A stretch of 64,000 nt of DNA from contig NZ_LT968775.1 in the NCBI RefSeq assembly GCF_900240975.1, positions 1,178,001-1,242,000 on the forward strand, given 5' to 3'. The notes beneath the pieces are model-generated. The model was not told the origin of the DNA. It saw only the letters and a list, made by a program, of their open reading frames with translations, and made no database searches. This DNA comes from Mycobacterium sp. 4858. Lineage in GTDB: Bacteria; Actinomycetota; Actinomycetes; Mycobacteriales; Mycobacteriaceae. Both the position numbers and the translations under genes were made by a program. Positions 42,939 to 51,592 of this stretch are shown here, in pieces. The first letter of the stretch is position 1. Each line of letters opens with the position of its first letter.

Positions 42939-45011
42939 TCAGGGTGTGGGCATCGGGATCTTCGTGGTGGGTCGGTCGTCGCTCCAGTCCCGTTGCGCGA
43001 GAACGCGGCCCGCGACTCGATTCAACGCCGCCTCCACCACGCGACGATCCGGTCGTCCGTCGAATCCCGGTGAGCGGGCAAGCTTGTCGACCAGCCAGCC
43101 CACCAGCAGCGAGTGCACGTAGTCCACCTGCTGGGCCCCCGCGGGTGTCAGCCACAGGTGGTCGCCGTCGCCGCGGGCGTATCCGGTGGCGATCAGCCGC
43201 GAGAAGGTGGGCTCCAGGACCTCGAACGGTATCCGTAGGTACTCGGCGATGTCGGTGAGCCGGGCCGTGCCATACATCTGCTCGTAGCGGTTGATGCGCA
43301 ACACGCCCCACAATCCGGCCACGTCGAGTCGGCAGTCGGGTCGCATGGCGATGCTGCGCAATCGCATGCCGGGCACACCGCGCAGCATGCGTTCGCCCGC
43401 ACCCTCCAGCATCTGATCCGGGGTCTCGGTGTTCGGCATGCCGAACGCGTCGCCGAGATCAATTGTGCTGTCGTGCATTTCCCGCAAGGGGACCTCCCGC
43501 AGGAACAACGCCAGGACGAATCCCGCCAGCGCGACCGGAACCGCCCAGAGGAATACGTGGGTGAGCGACTCGGAGTAGGCGGCGACGATCGGCGCGGCCG
43601 CCTGGCGGGGCAACCGGTGCAACGCCTCCGGTGACGCGGCGGCCGCGGCCGGCGCGCGGCTGGCCGCCATCGCCGGGCCGATCCGGTTGTGCAGGAAGTT
43701 CGTGAACAGTGAACCGAAGATGGCGGCGCCGAACGAGCTGCCGATCGTGCGGAAGAAGGTGACGCCGGAGGTCGCGACGCCGAGGTCGTCGAAGCCCACG
43801 GTGTTCTGCACGATCAGGACAAGGGTCTGCATGCACATCCCGATCCCGGCGCCGAGGATGACGAGGAACAGCGATTGAACGAACACCGATGTCGACGGGT
43901 CCATCCGCGACATCAGAAAGAACGCCACCGCCATGACGGCGGTGCCGGCGACGGGGAAGAGCTTGTATCTGCCCGTGCGCCCGACGATGACACCACTGCC
44001 CATCGAGGTGGCCAGCATCCCGATCACCATCGGCAACGTGCGCAGGCCCGACGTGGTGGCCGAGACGCCGTCGACGAACTGCATGTACGTCGGCAGGAAC
44101 GTCAGGGCGCCCAGCATCGCGAAACCGACCACGAAGGATAGGACGCAGCACACCGTGAACACCGGACTGCCGAACAGCCGGGTCGGCAGGATCGGCGCGG
44201 CGGCGCGGCTTTCCACCCAGGCGAAGACGCACAACGCGATCACCGAGCCGACGAACAGGCCGATGATCGTGGGCGATCCCCACGGGTAGGTGGTCCCGCC
44301 CCAGCTGGTGGCCAGTGTCAGCCCGGCGGCGCCCAGGCCGACGAACACGATGCCGATGTAGTCGATGACCGGTTTGGTGCGGTCGGACAGCGCCGGGATG
44401 GCGGCGGCCGCCACGAAAAAGACCACGACCGAGATGGGGACGTTGATCCAGAACGCCCAGCGCCAGGTGAAGTGGTCGGTGAAGTAGCCGCCGAGCAAGG
44501 GGCCGATCACGGTCGTGACGCCGAACACTGCGCCCATCGCGCCCTGGTAGCGGCCGCGGTCCCGCAGCGGGATCACCTCACCGATCAGCGCCATGGCGGT
44601 CACCATGAGCCCGCCGCCGCCGATGCCCTGCAGCGCGCGTGCGGCGACCAGCATGCCCATCGAGCTCGAGAGCCCACACAGCACCGATCCGGCGATGAAG
44701 AAGACGACGGCCGCCTGGAACACCCGCTTGCGGCCGAACAGGTCACCGAACTTGCCGACGAGGGCGGTGGCGATGGTCGAGGCCAGCAGGTAGCTGGTGA
44801 CCACCCACGATTGATGGCCTGCGCCACCAAGATTGGCGACGATGGTGGGCAGCGCGGTCGCCACGATCGTCTGGTCCAACGCGGCCATCAGCATGCCGAG
44901 CAGGACCGCAACGAAGATGAAATTGCGCCGTTGCGGGTCGACCGCGACATCCTTGGGCCCGGAATCCGAAGCGCGGCCGGCCGGAGCCGGCGCTGGTGTC
45001 GCCCTCGTCAT
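42939..45011 (-). CDS. EmrB/QacA-type drug exporter with C-terminal winged-helix-like domain (Rv1877-like)
   Basis: A 690-aa DHA2-family MFS transporter with fourteen predicted TM helices up to residue ~505. TM1 acidic motif ALDQTIVATALPTIV, motif A GKFGDLFGRKRV, and motif C VIGPLLGGYF. The ~185-residue cytoplasmic tail is unusual: LTDIAEYLRIPFEVLEPTFSR, LIATGYARGDGDHLWLTPAG and a closing helix look like a MarR-type winged helix with wing. M. tuberculosis Rv1877 is of similar length, so the tail is conserved. It exports lipophilic compounds by proton antiport (family knowledge). Upstream of bfrA is 83 bp. Confidence 0.88.
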   Translation of the reverse strand: MTRATPAPAPAGRASDSGPKDVAVDPQRRNFIFVAVLLGMLMAALDQTIVATALPTIVANLGGAGHQSWVVTSYLLASTIATALVGKFGDLFGRKRVFQAAVVFFIAGSVLCGLSSSMGMLVAARALQGIGGGGLMVTAMALIGEVIPLRDRGRYQGAMGAVFGVTTVIGPLLGGYFTDHFTWRWAFWINVPISVVVFFVAAAAIPALSDRTKPVIDYIGIVFVGLGAAGLTLATSWGGTTYPWGSPTIIGLFVGSVIALCVFAWVESRAAAPILPTRLFGSPVFTVCCVLSFVVGFAMLGALTFLPTYMQFVDGVSATTSGLRTLPMVIGMLATSMGSGVIVGRTGRYKLFPVAGTAVMAVAFFLMSRMDPSTSVFVQSLFLVILGAGIGMCMQTLVLIVQNTVGFDDLGVATSGVTFFRTIGSSFGAAIFGSLFTNFLHNRIGPAMAASRAPAAAAASPEALHRLPRQAAAPIVAAYSESLTHVFLWAVPVALAGFVLALFLREVPLREMHDSTIDLGDAFGMPNTETPDQMLEGAGERMLRGVPGMRLRSIAMRPDCRLDVAGLWGVLRINRYEQMYGTARLTDIAEYLRIPFEVLEPTFSRLIATGYARGDGDHLWLTPAGAQQVDYVHSLLVGWLVDKLARSPGFDGRPDRRVVEAALNRVAGRVLAQRDWSDDRPTTKIPMPTP

Positions 45012-45094
45012 GCCCGCCTTCCCACGGATTTCGATGGTATTGAGTGCCCACGGTCAACCCGTGGCAACCAAAACCGCGAAAGGCGTGCGCGGCG

Positions 45095-45574
45095 TTAGCT
45101 CGGCGGCCTCGAGACGCACTGCGCCGAGTAGAGCTCCACGCCGAGCTTGTCCATCAGCTCCAGCTGCGTCTCGAGGTAATCGATGTGCTTCTCCTCGTCC
45201 GCCACGATCTCTTCCAGCAAGTTGGCGCTCGTGGTGTCCTGCTTCTCGCGGCACATGATGATGCCGGGCTTGAGCCGGTCCATCACCTCGTACTCGATGG
45301 CCAGGTCGGCCTCGAACTGTTCGCGCAGGGTCTGGCCGATGCGCAGCGAGAAGAGCCGCTGGTAGTTGGGCAACCCGTCGAGCAGCAGAATGCGGTCGGT
45401 GATCGCGTCGGCGTGCCGCATCTCATCGAAGGACTCGGCCCGGGTGTGCTCGGCGAGCTCGGTGAAGCCCCAGTTGTCCTGCATTTTGGAATGCAGGAAA
45501 TATTGGTTGATCGCGGTGAGCTCGCCGGTCAGCTGCTCGTTGAGCAAGCGCAAAACATCCGGATCCCCTTGCAT
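45095..45574 (-). CDS. bfrA: Bacterioferritin A
   Basis: A 159-aa haem-containing bacterioferritin, same length as Rv1876. The ferroxidase residues Glu18, Glu51 and His54 and the haem ligand Met52 are present (RAESFDEMRHAD), with EKQDTTSANLLEEIVADEEKHIDYLE carrying the second-site Glu residues. It assembles as a 24-mer that stores iron. Start ATG 45574 gives MQGDPDVL; the frame opens at 45580. Divergent from bfd across a 356-bp region holding tandem iron boxes. Confidence 0.96.
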   Translation of the reverse strand: MQGDPDVLRLLNEQLTGELTAINQYFLHSKMQDNWGFTELAEHTRAESFDEMRHADAITDRILLLDGLPNYQRLFSLRIGQTLREQFEADLAIEYEVMDRLKPGIIMCREKQDTTSANLLEEIVADEEKHIDYLETQLELMDKLGVELYSAQCVSRPPS

Positions 45575-45758
45575 GATCACTCCCCTGCGGTGACGTGTAA
45601 TCGGTGGTCATTCTCGGTGCCCGGCCGGGTGCGCTGGGCGCACACGCCGTGGCGGGCCGTACCCGCACTTTGCCACGGCGGGTTGCAATCTGCCAGCAAG
45701 GTATGGCTGTGCTCAGAGTGTGTCGCGCGCAACCTAGGGGGCCGATGTTGCTGGCGGG

Positions 45759-45777
45759 TAAGGTTAGACTGCGCTAA
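45759..45777. promoter_or_regulatory. IdeR iron box, distal copy
   Basis: TAAGGTTAGACTGCGCTAA matches 14 of 19 positions of the consensus TTAGGTTAGGCTAACCTAA. It is five bases from the second box; tandem boxes are typical where IdeR activates, as reported for M. tuberculosis bfrA. Confidence 0.65.
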
Positions 45778-45782
45778 CGAAC

Positions 45783-45801
45783 TTAGGTTAGACTCAACTA
45801 A
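45783..45801. promoter_or_regulatory. IdeR iron box, proximal copy
   Basis: TTAGGTTAGACTCAACTAA matches 16 of 19 positions of the consensus iron box. Iron-loaded IdeR would bind here and set bfrA/bfd expression. Confidence 0.75.
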
Positions 45802-45930
45802 TACTGGGTCTCGGTTCGGTACTTTTCCGGCCACCCCGATGACACGGGATGCCGAGAAGGAGGACGAAGTGCGCGCGGTTGGCCACGCCGTCGACGAGGG
45901 GAACGCCGCCCGCATGCGGGGGACGCGCTG

Positions 45931-46116
45931 ATGTACGTGTGCCTGTGTGTCGGCGTGACCAACCACACGGTGTCCGAGTTGGTCGCGCGCGGCGCCTCCA
46001 CCTCCAAAGAGGTCGCCGCCGCGTGTGGCGCCGGGGGCGACTGCGGACGCTGCAAGAGGACGCTGCGGGCGATCATCGCCGCGTCGGCGAATCTGGAGAC
46101 CGCCCCGTCGCATTGA
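45931..46116 (+). CDS. bfd: Bacterioferritin-associated ferredoxin, [2Fe-2S]
   Basis: A 61-aa Bfd-like protein. The four cluster ligands fall at Cys4, Cys6, Cys38 and Cys41 (MYVCLC ... GDCGRC), the same spacing and numbering as E. coli Bfd. It delivers electrons to the bacterioferritin haem to reduce and release stored ferric iron. Encoded divergently from bfrA across the iron boxes, it forms a store/release pair. It is followed after 12 nt by the convergent crotonase stop. Confidence 0.88.
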   Translation: MYVCLCVGVTNHTVSELVARGASTSKEVAAACGAGGDCGRCKRTLRAIIAASANLETAPSH

Positions 46117-46128
46117 GACGCCGCCCGC

Positions 46129-46881
46129 TCAGCGGGCGTTGTTGAAGTCCGCCAGGGCCGCGGCGTTGGCCTGTGCACCCATCAGTTCGGCGAAGTGAGC
46201 GTTCTCCCGCGCGCTGGCCGCAGCGATCTCCGGGCGGAGCGGTTCCATCATCGTGTGCTTGACCGCCATCAAGCTCGAAATCGGTCGCCCGGCAAGGACT
46301 TCCGCGTGACGACGGGCTTCGGGCAACAGATCGTCGGGATCGCAGACCCGCCAGACCAGGCCCATTCGCAACGCCTCGTCGGCGTCCACCCATTCCGACG
46401 ACATCAACAGCCAGGCTGCGTTCTGCCGGCCGACCAGCTGTGGCAGCAGATAGGACGAGGCCGCCTCCGGTGCCACGCCCAGGCTGGTGAACGGGCACTT
46501 CAGGCGGGCCGTCGACGACATGAAGGCCAGGTCGGCGTAGCCCAGGATCGTGGCACCGATGCCGACCCCGACGCCATTGACCGCGCAGATGAGCGGCTTG
46601 GGGAACGCGCTGAGGGCATCGATCAGCCCGGGGAAGCCGTGCCGGCCCGGGGTGAATTCCGGATCGGTGATGCGGGCCTGCATTTCGGCGAGGTCGGTAC
46701 CGGCACTGAAGCCGCGGCCCGCCCCGGTCAGCAGCACCACGGCGACCTCGGGATCCTCGGCCGCGGCCAGCAGCGCGTCCGCGGTGGCGTCGTAGAGGGC
46801 TTCGTTGAATGCGTTCAGCGCCTCGGGCCGGTTCAGCGTGAGGGTGCGCACCCGCTTGTCGTCATCGATCTGCAGCGTCAC
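46129..46881 (-). CDS. Enoyl-CoA hydratase/isomerase family protein
   Basis: A 250-aa crotonase: TLNRPEALNAFNEALYD, oxyanion loops GAGRGFSAGTDLAEMQ and AVNGVGVGIGATILGYAD, then FTSLGVAPEAASSYLLPQLVG, in which the Glu of the second catalytic position is present (PEAASS). The C-terminus lacks the second typical Glu of hydratases, favouring isomerase-type chemistry (inference). It lies 18 nt downstream of the F420-dependent PPOX gene. Confidence 0.82.
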   Translation of the reverse strand: MTLQIDDDKRVRTLTLNRPEALNAFNEALYDATADALLAAAEDPEVAVVLLTGAGRGFSAGTDLAEMQARITDPEFTPGRHGFPGLIDALSAFPKPLICAVNGVGVGIGATILGYADLAFMSSTARLKCPFTSLGVAPEAASSYLLPQLVGRQNAAWLLMSSEWVDADEALRMGLVWRVCDPDDLLPEARRHAEVLAGRPISSLMAVKHTMMEPLRPEIAAASARENAHFAELMGAQANAAALADFNNAR

Positions 46882-46899
46882 CGCTGCAGCCTAACGAGG

Positions 46900-47343
46900 T
46901 CAGCCGTTGCTGTAGACGCGGGTGGGCTCGATCAATACGACGGCCCGCCGCTCCCGGGCCATGACGCGGTCGTAGGTGTCCCAGTCGTCGTGGGTGCCGC
47001 CCGCTGCGGTGAAAACCTCGCGGAGCAACAGCCGCAGCTGGTCGTCGGTGGTCAGCCAGGGCTGCGTGTCGTCGGGGCCGGCCAGTTCCGCGCGGCCCTC
47101 GACGGTCGCCCACCGCCATCCGTTGCGGAAGGTGACCGCCAGCTGCGGGCGTTCCCGCAGGTTGGCCAACTTGACCTTGCCGTAGGTGGTGAAGCCCAAG
47201 ACCTCCCGACCGTTCTCCGGGTGTGCGAGCAGGCCGACGTTGACCAGCGAAGCCTGCACCGTCGCGTCGGCACGGACGGTGGACACCACCGCCAGCCCGT
47301 TTTCCGCCGCGGCCAGGGCGACGGCGTCGCGCAGTGTTGTCAT
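46900..47343 (-). CDS. PPOX-class F420-dependent oxidoreductase (Rv1875-like)
   Basis: A 147-aa split-barrel flavin/deazaflavin protein of the pyridoxamine-phosphate-oxidase-like family (VVSTVRADATVQASLVNVGL, VLGFTTYGKVKLANLRERP, VTFRNGWRWATVEGRAEL). Mycobacterial members commonly bind F420. Start ATG 47343 overlaps the stop of the preceding EthD gene by 4 nt (ATGA), so they are coupled. Equivalent of Rv1875. Confidence 0.85.
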   Translation of the reverse strand: MTTLRDAVALAAAENGLAVVSTVRADATVQASLVNVGLLAHPENGREVLGFTTYGKVKLANLRERPQLAVTFRNGWRWATVEGRAELAGPDDTQPWLTTDDQLRLLLREVFTAAGGTHDDWDTYDRVMARERRAVVLIEPTRVYSNG

Positions 47344-48050
47344 GTGGGTTCCTCGATGAATGGTGTCTTGAAGACGTAGCGGCTGGTGGGCACGGTGTCG
47401 ATGTTCTCGTTGGCGCCGAATGCCGTGGTGCTGGCGACCATTCGGCCCAACCGGTCTTGCAGGTCCTTGTCGTCGGCGGCACCGAAGAACGCCTTGAGAT
47501 CGGTGATCGCCTCCGCGGGGAACAACTCTTCGACGATGCCCGCGATTCCCGGCGCGTCCGGGGTGAGGGCGCGAACCACCCAGTTCTGGGTGTAGCCGAA
47601 GGTGGACTGGGTCTCGATGGCCACCGGGGTGTGGTCGTGCTGCCACCGGTTCAGCCAACTGTCCCGGTCCAGGCCGGCCGGCCGGCGCAGCAGCGCGATG
47701 TTGGCCAAACCCGTTGTGCGAGCGCTTGATTCGGTTACCGGCGCCTTCAGCGGGACCGACTCCGTCACCAGGTACGCGGCAAACTGCTCGCATTCGGCCT
47801 CGAGCAGCGTGAGAGCCGCCGCCATCTGCTCGCCGTAGCACTGTTGGGTCCACACGCTCACCAGCGCTGCGACCGGCGGATCCAGCGTCGTCAGCGTCAT
47901 CAGCGAATGGCGCACCGCGTCGTCGCGGACGTTGACCGACAGCCCCGGCAGACCCAGCGCCAACAGGGCGTCGGCGACGGGGCCCCGCTGGCGGGCGCAC
48001 CACTGTTCGTCCGAATCGGAACGCATGAGCACGGCGATGACCTTTTCCAT
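47340..48050 (-). CDS. EthD-domain protein (Rv1874-like)
   Basis: A 236-aa protein whose second half carries an EthD-type dimeric alpha/beta-barrel pattern (DSWLNRWQHDHTPVAIETQS, FGYTQNWVVRAL) and closes SRYVFKTPF. The first half looks like a second, divergent copy of the same fold. EthD proteins accompany oxygenase systems but have no firm biochemical role. It is coupled to the F420-type enzyme. Comparable in overall layout to the two-domain proteins at 2.97-5.85 kb. Confidence 0.7.
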   Translation of the reverse strand: MEKVIAVLMRSDSDEQWCARQRGPVADALLALGLPGLSVNVRDDAVRHSLMTLTTLDPPVAALVSVWTQQCYGEQMAAALTLLEAECEQFAAYLVTESVPLKAPVTESSARTTGLANIALLRRPAGLDRDSWLNRWQHDHTPVAIETQSTFGYTQNWVVRALTPDAPGIAGIVEELFPAEAITDLKAFFGAADDKDLQDRLGRMVASTTAFGANENIDTVPTSRYVFKTPFIEEPT

Positions 48051-48089
48051 AGGCAGAACCTACCCGCCGGCTGGACGGCCTGGGCCGGG

Positions 48090-49025
48090 CTATTTGACCA
48101 GCCGCACCTGGTGTTCGCCGCTGATCAGGGTGCCGATGGTCTGCGCCAGCTGCCGGTAGGACTCGTCGCGGCCGCTGGACGAGCGGTACACCAGGCCGAT
48201 GCGCCGTCCGGGTCGCGGCGCGGCGAACTGCGCCAGGCCGAGGCGGCTGCGCGTCGCCTCGACCGGTACCGCGCTCTGCGGAATGAGCGTGACCCCCAGC
48301 CCGCCGGTCACGCATTGGACGGCGGTGGCCAACGAGGCCGCGCGGGTGTTGGCCAGCTCCGCTCGAACGCCCGCCTTGTGGCACACCTCCAGGGCCTGAT
48401 CGCGCAGGCAGTGCCCCTCTTCCAGCAGCAGCAAGGGCAGGTCGGCCAATGCCGTGGTCGGCACCCGCCGTTTTCCCGACAGCGGGTGTCCGGGCGGCAG
48501 CGCGAGGACGAAGTCCTCGTCGTAGATCGGGATCGCGGTGACGCCGCCGGCGTCGGCGGGCAGCGCGATCAGCGCCGCGTCCAGCGCCCCTTCCCGCAGC
48601 ACCGTCAACAGCCGTTCGGTCTGGTCTTCCGTCACCCGCAATGTCATCCCGGGAAATTGCTCGGCGAGGCCGGCCAGCACGGTCGGCAGGACGTAGGGCG
48701 CCACCGTCGGGATCAGCCCGAGCCGCATGCCGGCCTGCAGTGGGTCGGACGAGCCGGCGGCGGCGGCGGAGAACGCATCCACCGCCTCGATCACGGCCTG
48801 GGCCCGCGGCAGCAGCTCCGCACCCTCGGCCGTCAAGAGGACACGCCGGGTCGAGCGTTCGATGAGCCGGGTGCCGAGCCCGGCCTCCAGCGCCGCCAGC
48901 GCCTGCGACAACGTGGACTGGCTGACGCCGAGAGTGGTTGCGGCGCCGCTGAACTGACGCTTTTCGGCGATGGCGACGAACGCGCGGAGCCCGGCGATCG
49001 TGGGCTGATAAATCTTATCGGGCAT
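48090..49025 (-). CDS. oxyR: OxyR, peroxide-sensing LysR-family regulator
   Basis: A 311-aa intact OxyR. HTH region [30 protein letters not shown]; the redox pair is Cys206 and Cys215 ([12 protein letters not shown]), matching the nine-residue spacing of E. coli Cys199/Cys208. In M. tuberculosis oxyR is a pseudogene, so this copy is notable. It is divergent from ahpC across 100 bp and its start codon lies inside a palindromic operator (49014-49034), implying autoregulation. ATG 49025 chosen; the frame opens at 49088 but that would run over the operator. Confidence 0.94.
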   Translation of the reverse strand: MPDKIYQPTIAGLRAFVAIAEKRQFSGAATTLGVSQSTLSQALAALEAGLGTRLIERSTRRVLLTAEGAELLPRAQAVIEAVDAFSAAAAGSSDPLQAGMRLGLIPTVAPYVLPTVLAGLAEQFPGMTLRVTEDQTERLLTVLREGALDAALIALPADAGGVTAIPIYDEDFVLALPPGHPLSGKRRVPTTALADLPLLLLEEGHCLRDQALEVCHKAGVRAELANTRAASLATAVQCVTGGLGVTLIPQSAVPVEATRSRLGLAQFAAPRPGRRIGLVYRSSSGRDESYRQLAQTIGTLISGEHQVRLVK

Positions 49026-49034
49026 ACCGATAAG
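49014..49034. promoter_or_regulatory. OxyR operator palindrome overlapping oxyR start
   Basis: CTTATCGG-GCATA-CCGATAAG: perfect 8-bp arms with a 5-bp spacer, containing ATC-N9-GAT and a T-N11-A LysR core. It covers the oxyR start codon (49023-49025) and lies about 90 bp upstream of ahpC. Confidence 0.8.
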
Positions 49035-49125
49035 TATAGTGGGACATATCACCTTTACTTCAGCCAGGGCGAACGGCACTATAGGCAATGACCGCTAATC
49101 TTGAGTAAATCCAATAAGGAGCGAC

Positions 49126-49713
49126 ATGCCTCTGCTGACCATCGGTGACCAGTTCCCCGCCTACGAGCTCACCGCGCTGATCGCGGGCGACCTGTCCAAG
49201 GTCGACGCCCAACAGCCCGAGGACTACTTCACCACCGTGACCAACGAGGACTACGAGGGCAAGTGGCGCGTTGTCTTCTTCTGGCCCAAGGACTTCACTT
49301 TCGTGTGCCCGACCGAGATTGCCGCGTTCGGCAAGCTCAACGACGAGTTCGCCGACCGCGACGCGCAGGTCCTGGGCGTGTCGATCGACAGCGAATTCGT
49401 GCACTTCAACTGGCGCGCCCAGCACGAGGACCTGAAGAAGTTGCCGTTCCCCATGCTCTCGGACATCAAGCGTGAGCTGAGCCTGGCCACCGGCGTCCTC
49501 AACGCCGACGGCGTGGCCGACCGCGCGACCTTCATCGTGGACCCCAACAACGAGATCCAATTCGTCTCGGTCACCGCCGGTTCCGTGGGACGCAACGTGG
49601 AGGAAGTGCTGCGGGTCCTGGACGCGCTGCAGTCCGACGAGCTGTGCGCCTGCAACTGGCGCAAGGGCGACCCGACGCTGAACGCCACGGAGCTGCTCAA
49701 GGCCTCGGCCTAG
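49126..49713 (+). CDS. ahpC: Alkyl hydroperoxide reductase C (peroxiredoxin)
   Basis: A 195-aa 2-Cys peroxiredoxin with peroxidatic Cys61 (FTFVCPTE) and the mycobacterial pair of resolving cysteines Cys174 and Cys176 (CACNWRKG). It reduces hydroperoxides and peroxynitrite; AhpD is its electron donor. SD aaggag precedes ATG 49126. First gene of ahpCD, divergent from oxyR. Confidence 0.97.
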   Translation: MPLLTIGDQFPAYELTALIAGDLSKVDAQQPEDYFTTVTNEDYEGKWRVVFFWPKDFTFVCPTEIAAFGKLNDEFADRDAQVLGVSIDSEFVHFNWRAQHEDLKKLPFPMLSDIKRELSLATGVLNADGVADRATFIVDPNNEIQFVSVTAGSVGRNVEEVLRVLDALQSDELCACNWRKGDPTLNATELLKASA

Positions 49714-49740
49714 TCACCTAAGGTCTGATGAGGAGGCGAG

Positions 49741-50277
49741 ATGAGCGTAGAGAATCTCAAAGAGGCACTGCCTGAGTACGCCAAGGACCTCAAGCTCAAC
49801 CTGGGCTCGATCACGCGCACGACCGAGCTCAACGAGGAACAGCTGTGGGGCACCCTGCTGGCTACCGCCGCGGCGACGCGAAACACCCAGGTGATCAGCG
49901 AGATCGGTGCCGAGGCGGCCGACATCCTGTCCGCCGAGGCATACACCGCGGCGCTGGGGGCCGCATCGATCATGGCCATGAACAACGTGTTCTACCGTGG
50001 CCGGGGCTTCCTCGACGGCAAGTACGACGACCTGCGCGCGGGCTTGAGGATGAACATCATCGCCAATCCCGGCGTGGCGAAGGCGAACTTCGAGCTGTGG
50101 TGTTTCGCGGTCTCGGCGATCAACGGATGCCCGGACTGCGTGGCCTCCCACGAGCACACGCTGCGCGAGGCGGGCGTGAGCCGGGAGACCATCCACGAGG
50201 CGCTGAAGGCCGCCGCGATCGTCTCCGGTGTGGCGCAAGCGCTCGCCGCCTCCCAGACGCCGGCCACCGTCGGCTGA
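49741..50277 (+). CDS. ahpD: AhpD, alkylhydroperoxidase adaptor
   Basis: A 178-aa all-helical AhpD with the complete catalytic set Glu118, Cys130, Cys133 and His137 ([11 protein letters not shown]), numbered as in M. tuberculosis. It accepts electrons from lipoamide proteins (DlaT/Lpd) and reduces AhpC, and has weak peroxidase activity itself. 27 nt after ahpC; the GH13 gene begins 4 nt after its stop. Confidence 0.97.
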   Translation: MSVENLKEALPEYAKDLKLNLGSITRTTELNEEQLWGTLLATAAATRNTQVISEIGAEAADILSAEAYTAALGAASIMAMNNVFYRGRGFLDGKYDDLRAGLRMNIIANPGVAKANFELWCFAVSAINGCPDCVASHEHTLREAGVSRETIHEALKAAAIVSGVAQALAASQTPATVG

Positions 50278-50281
50278 CGCA

Positions 50282-51592
50282 GTGACGGCACCAGCCTGGG
50301 TAGAGCACGCGATCTGGTGGCAGGTCTACCCACTGGGGTTCGTCGGCGCCTTTCCCGCGTCGTCGGAGCCGCCGCAGCCGGACCAACACCGGCTGCGGCG
50401 GCTCGTCGACTGGTTCGACCACGCCATCGCGCTGGGCGCCTCGGGCGTCGCGCTGGGACCGATCTTCGCCTCGCGCACACACGGTTACGACACCACCGAC
50501 CATTACCGCATCGATCCCCGGCTCGGTGACGACGACGATTTCGACCATCTCGTCGCCGAGGCCCGCCGCCGCGGCCTGCGCATCCTGCTCGACGGCGTTT
50601 TCAATCACGTCGGTCTCGATTTCCCCCGCTACCGCGAGGCGCCGACCGACGAGGCGGCCGCGCGCTGGTTTCGCGGGCGCCCCGGCCGTTTTCACACGTT
50701 CGAGGGCCACGCGGAGCTGATCACGCTCAATCACGACAATCCCGACGTGGTCGACTACACCGTCGACGTGATGACGCACTGGCTGCAGCGGGGCGCCGAC
50801 GGGTGGCGCCTCGACGCCGCTTACACTGTGCCAGAAAGGTTTTGGGCGTCCACGCTGCCGCGGGTGCGCGAGCGGTTCCCGGACTCCTGGTTCGTCGGCG
50901 AGCTCATCCACGGTGACTACGCCGCGGTGGTGCGGGCGGCCACGTTCGACTCGGCCACCCAGTACGAGTTGTGGAAGGCGATCTGGAGCAGCCTCAACGA
51001 CGGCAACTTCTTCGAGCTGGACTGGGCGTTGCAGCGACACGGCGAGTTCCTGGCCGGTTTCGCCCCGCTCACCTTCATCGGCAACCACGACGTCACCCGC
51101 ATCGCGAGCCGGCTGGATCGCCCCGAGCACGTGGCGCACGCGCTGTTGATCCTGCTGACCGTCGGCGGCGTGCCCAGCATTTACGCCGGCGACGAGCTGG
51201 GATTCCGCGGCGTGAAAGAGGAACGTTACGGCGGCGACGACGCGGTTCGGCCCGAGTTCTCCTCTCCCCCACTGAAATTGGACGCCTTCGGGGCGCAGGT
51301 GTGGGCGTTGCACCAGTTCCTCGTGGGGCTGCGTCGCAGGCACCCGTGGTTGCACCGGGCGACGACCAGCCCGGTGCGGTTGCAAAACCGGCACTACGTG
51401 TACGAGACCCGCAGCGGGGACGACGCGCTGCTGGTCGCGCTGAACATCGACGACGAGCCGCTGAGCCTGGCGCTGCCGGAGGTGGGCACGGCCCAATGGA
51501 AGGTCATCGGGGGATCGGCGGCGCCGCCCCAAGAGGTGGTGGACACGCTGGTCGTGGAACCGCACGGCTGGCGGATTCTAGGCCCCGCCTAG
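50282..51592 (+). CDS. Alpha-amylase family (GH13) glycosidase
   Basis: A 436-aa single-barrel GH13 protein. The four conserved regions are present: DGVFNHVG (I), GWRLDAAY with the nucleophile Asp (II), VGELIHG with the acid/base Glu (III) and FIGNHDVTR (IV). Domain B is very short and the C-terminal beta domain is small. GH13 covers hydrolases and transferases on alpha-glucans; no subfamily is assigned. No signal peptide, so it is cytoplasmic. It starts at GTG 50282, only 4 nt after ahpD, so it may be co-transcribed with the OxyR-controlled peroxidase genes. Confidence 0.85.
   Translation: MTAPAWVEHAIWWQVYPLGFVGAFPASSEPPQPDQHRLRRLVDWFDHAIALGASGVALGPIFASRTHGYDTTDHYRIDPRLGDDDDFDHLVAEARRRGLRILLDGVFNHVGLDFPRYREAPTDEAAARWFRGRPGRFHTFEGHAELITLNHDNPDVVDYTVDVMTHWLQRGADGWRLDAAYTVPERFWASTLPRVRERFPDSWFVGELIHGDYAAVVRAATFDSATQYELWKAIWSSLNDGNFFELDWALQRHGEFLAGFAPLTFIGNHDVTRIASRLDRPEHVAHALLILLTVGGVPSIYAGDELGFRGVKEERYGGDDAVRPEFSSPPLKLDAFGAQVWALHQFLVGLRRRHPWLHRATTSPVRLQNRHYVYETRSGDDALLVALNIDDEPLSLALPEVGTAQWKVIGGSAAPPQEVVDTLVVEPHGWRILGPA

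Larger units (their letters stand above)
45575..45930. other. Intergenic region between bfrA and bfd
   Basis: A 356-bp divergent promoter region. It contains two IdeR-box-like sequences (45759-45777 and 45783-45801) in an AT-richer stretch and no supported ORF. The boxes lie 185-227 bp from the bfrA start and 130-172 bp from the bfd start, so either or both genes may be controlled. Confidence 0.6.

Noticed and set aside
46900..48384. 494-codon minus-strand open frame extending through two genes
   Set aside because: Only its last 147 residues are a real protein (the PPOX-class F420 enzyme); the upstream part is an off-frame reading of the EthD gene.
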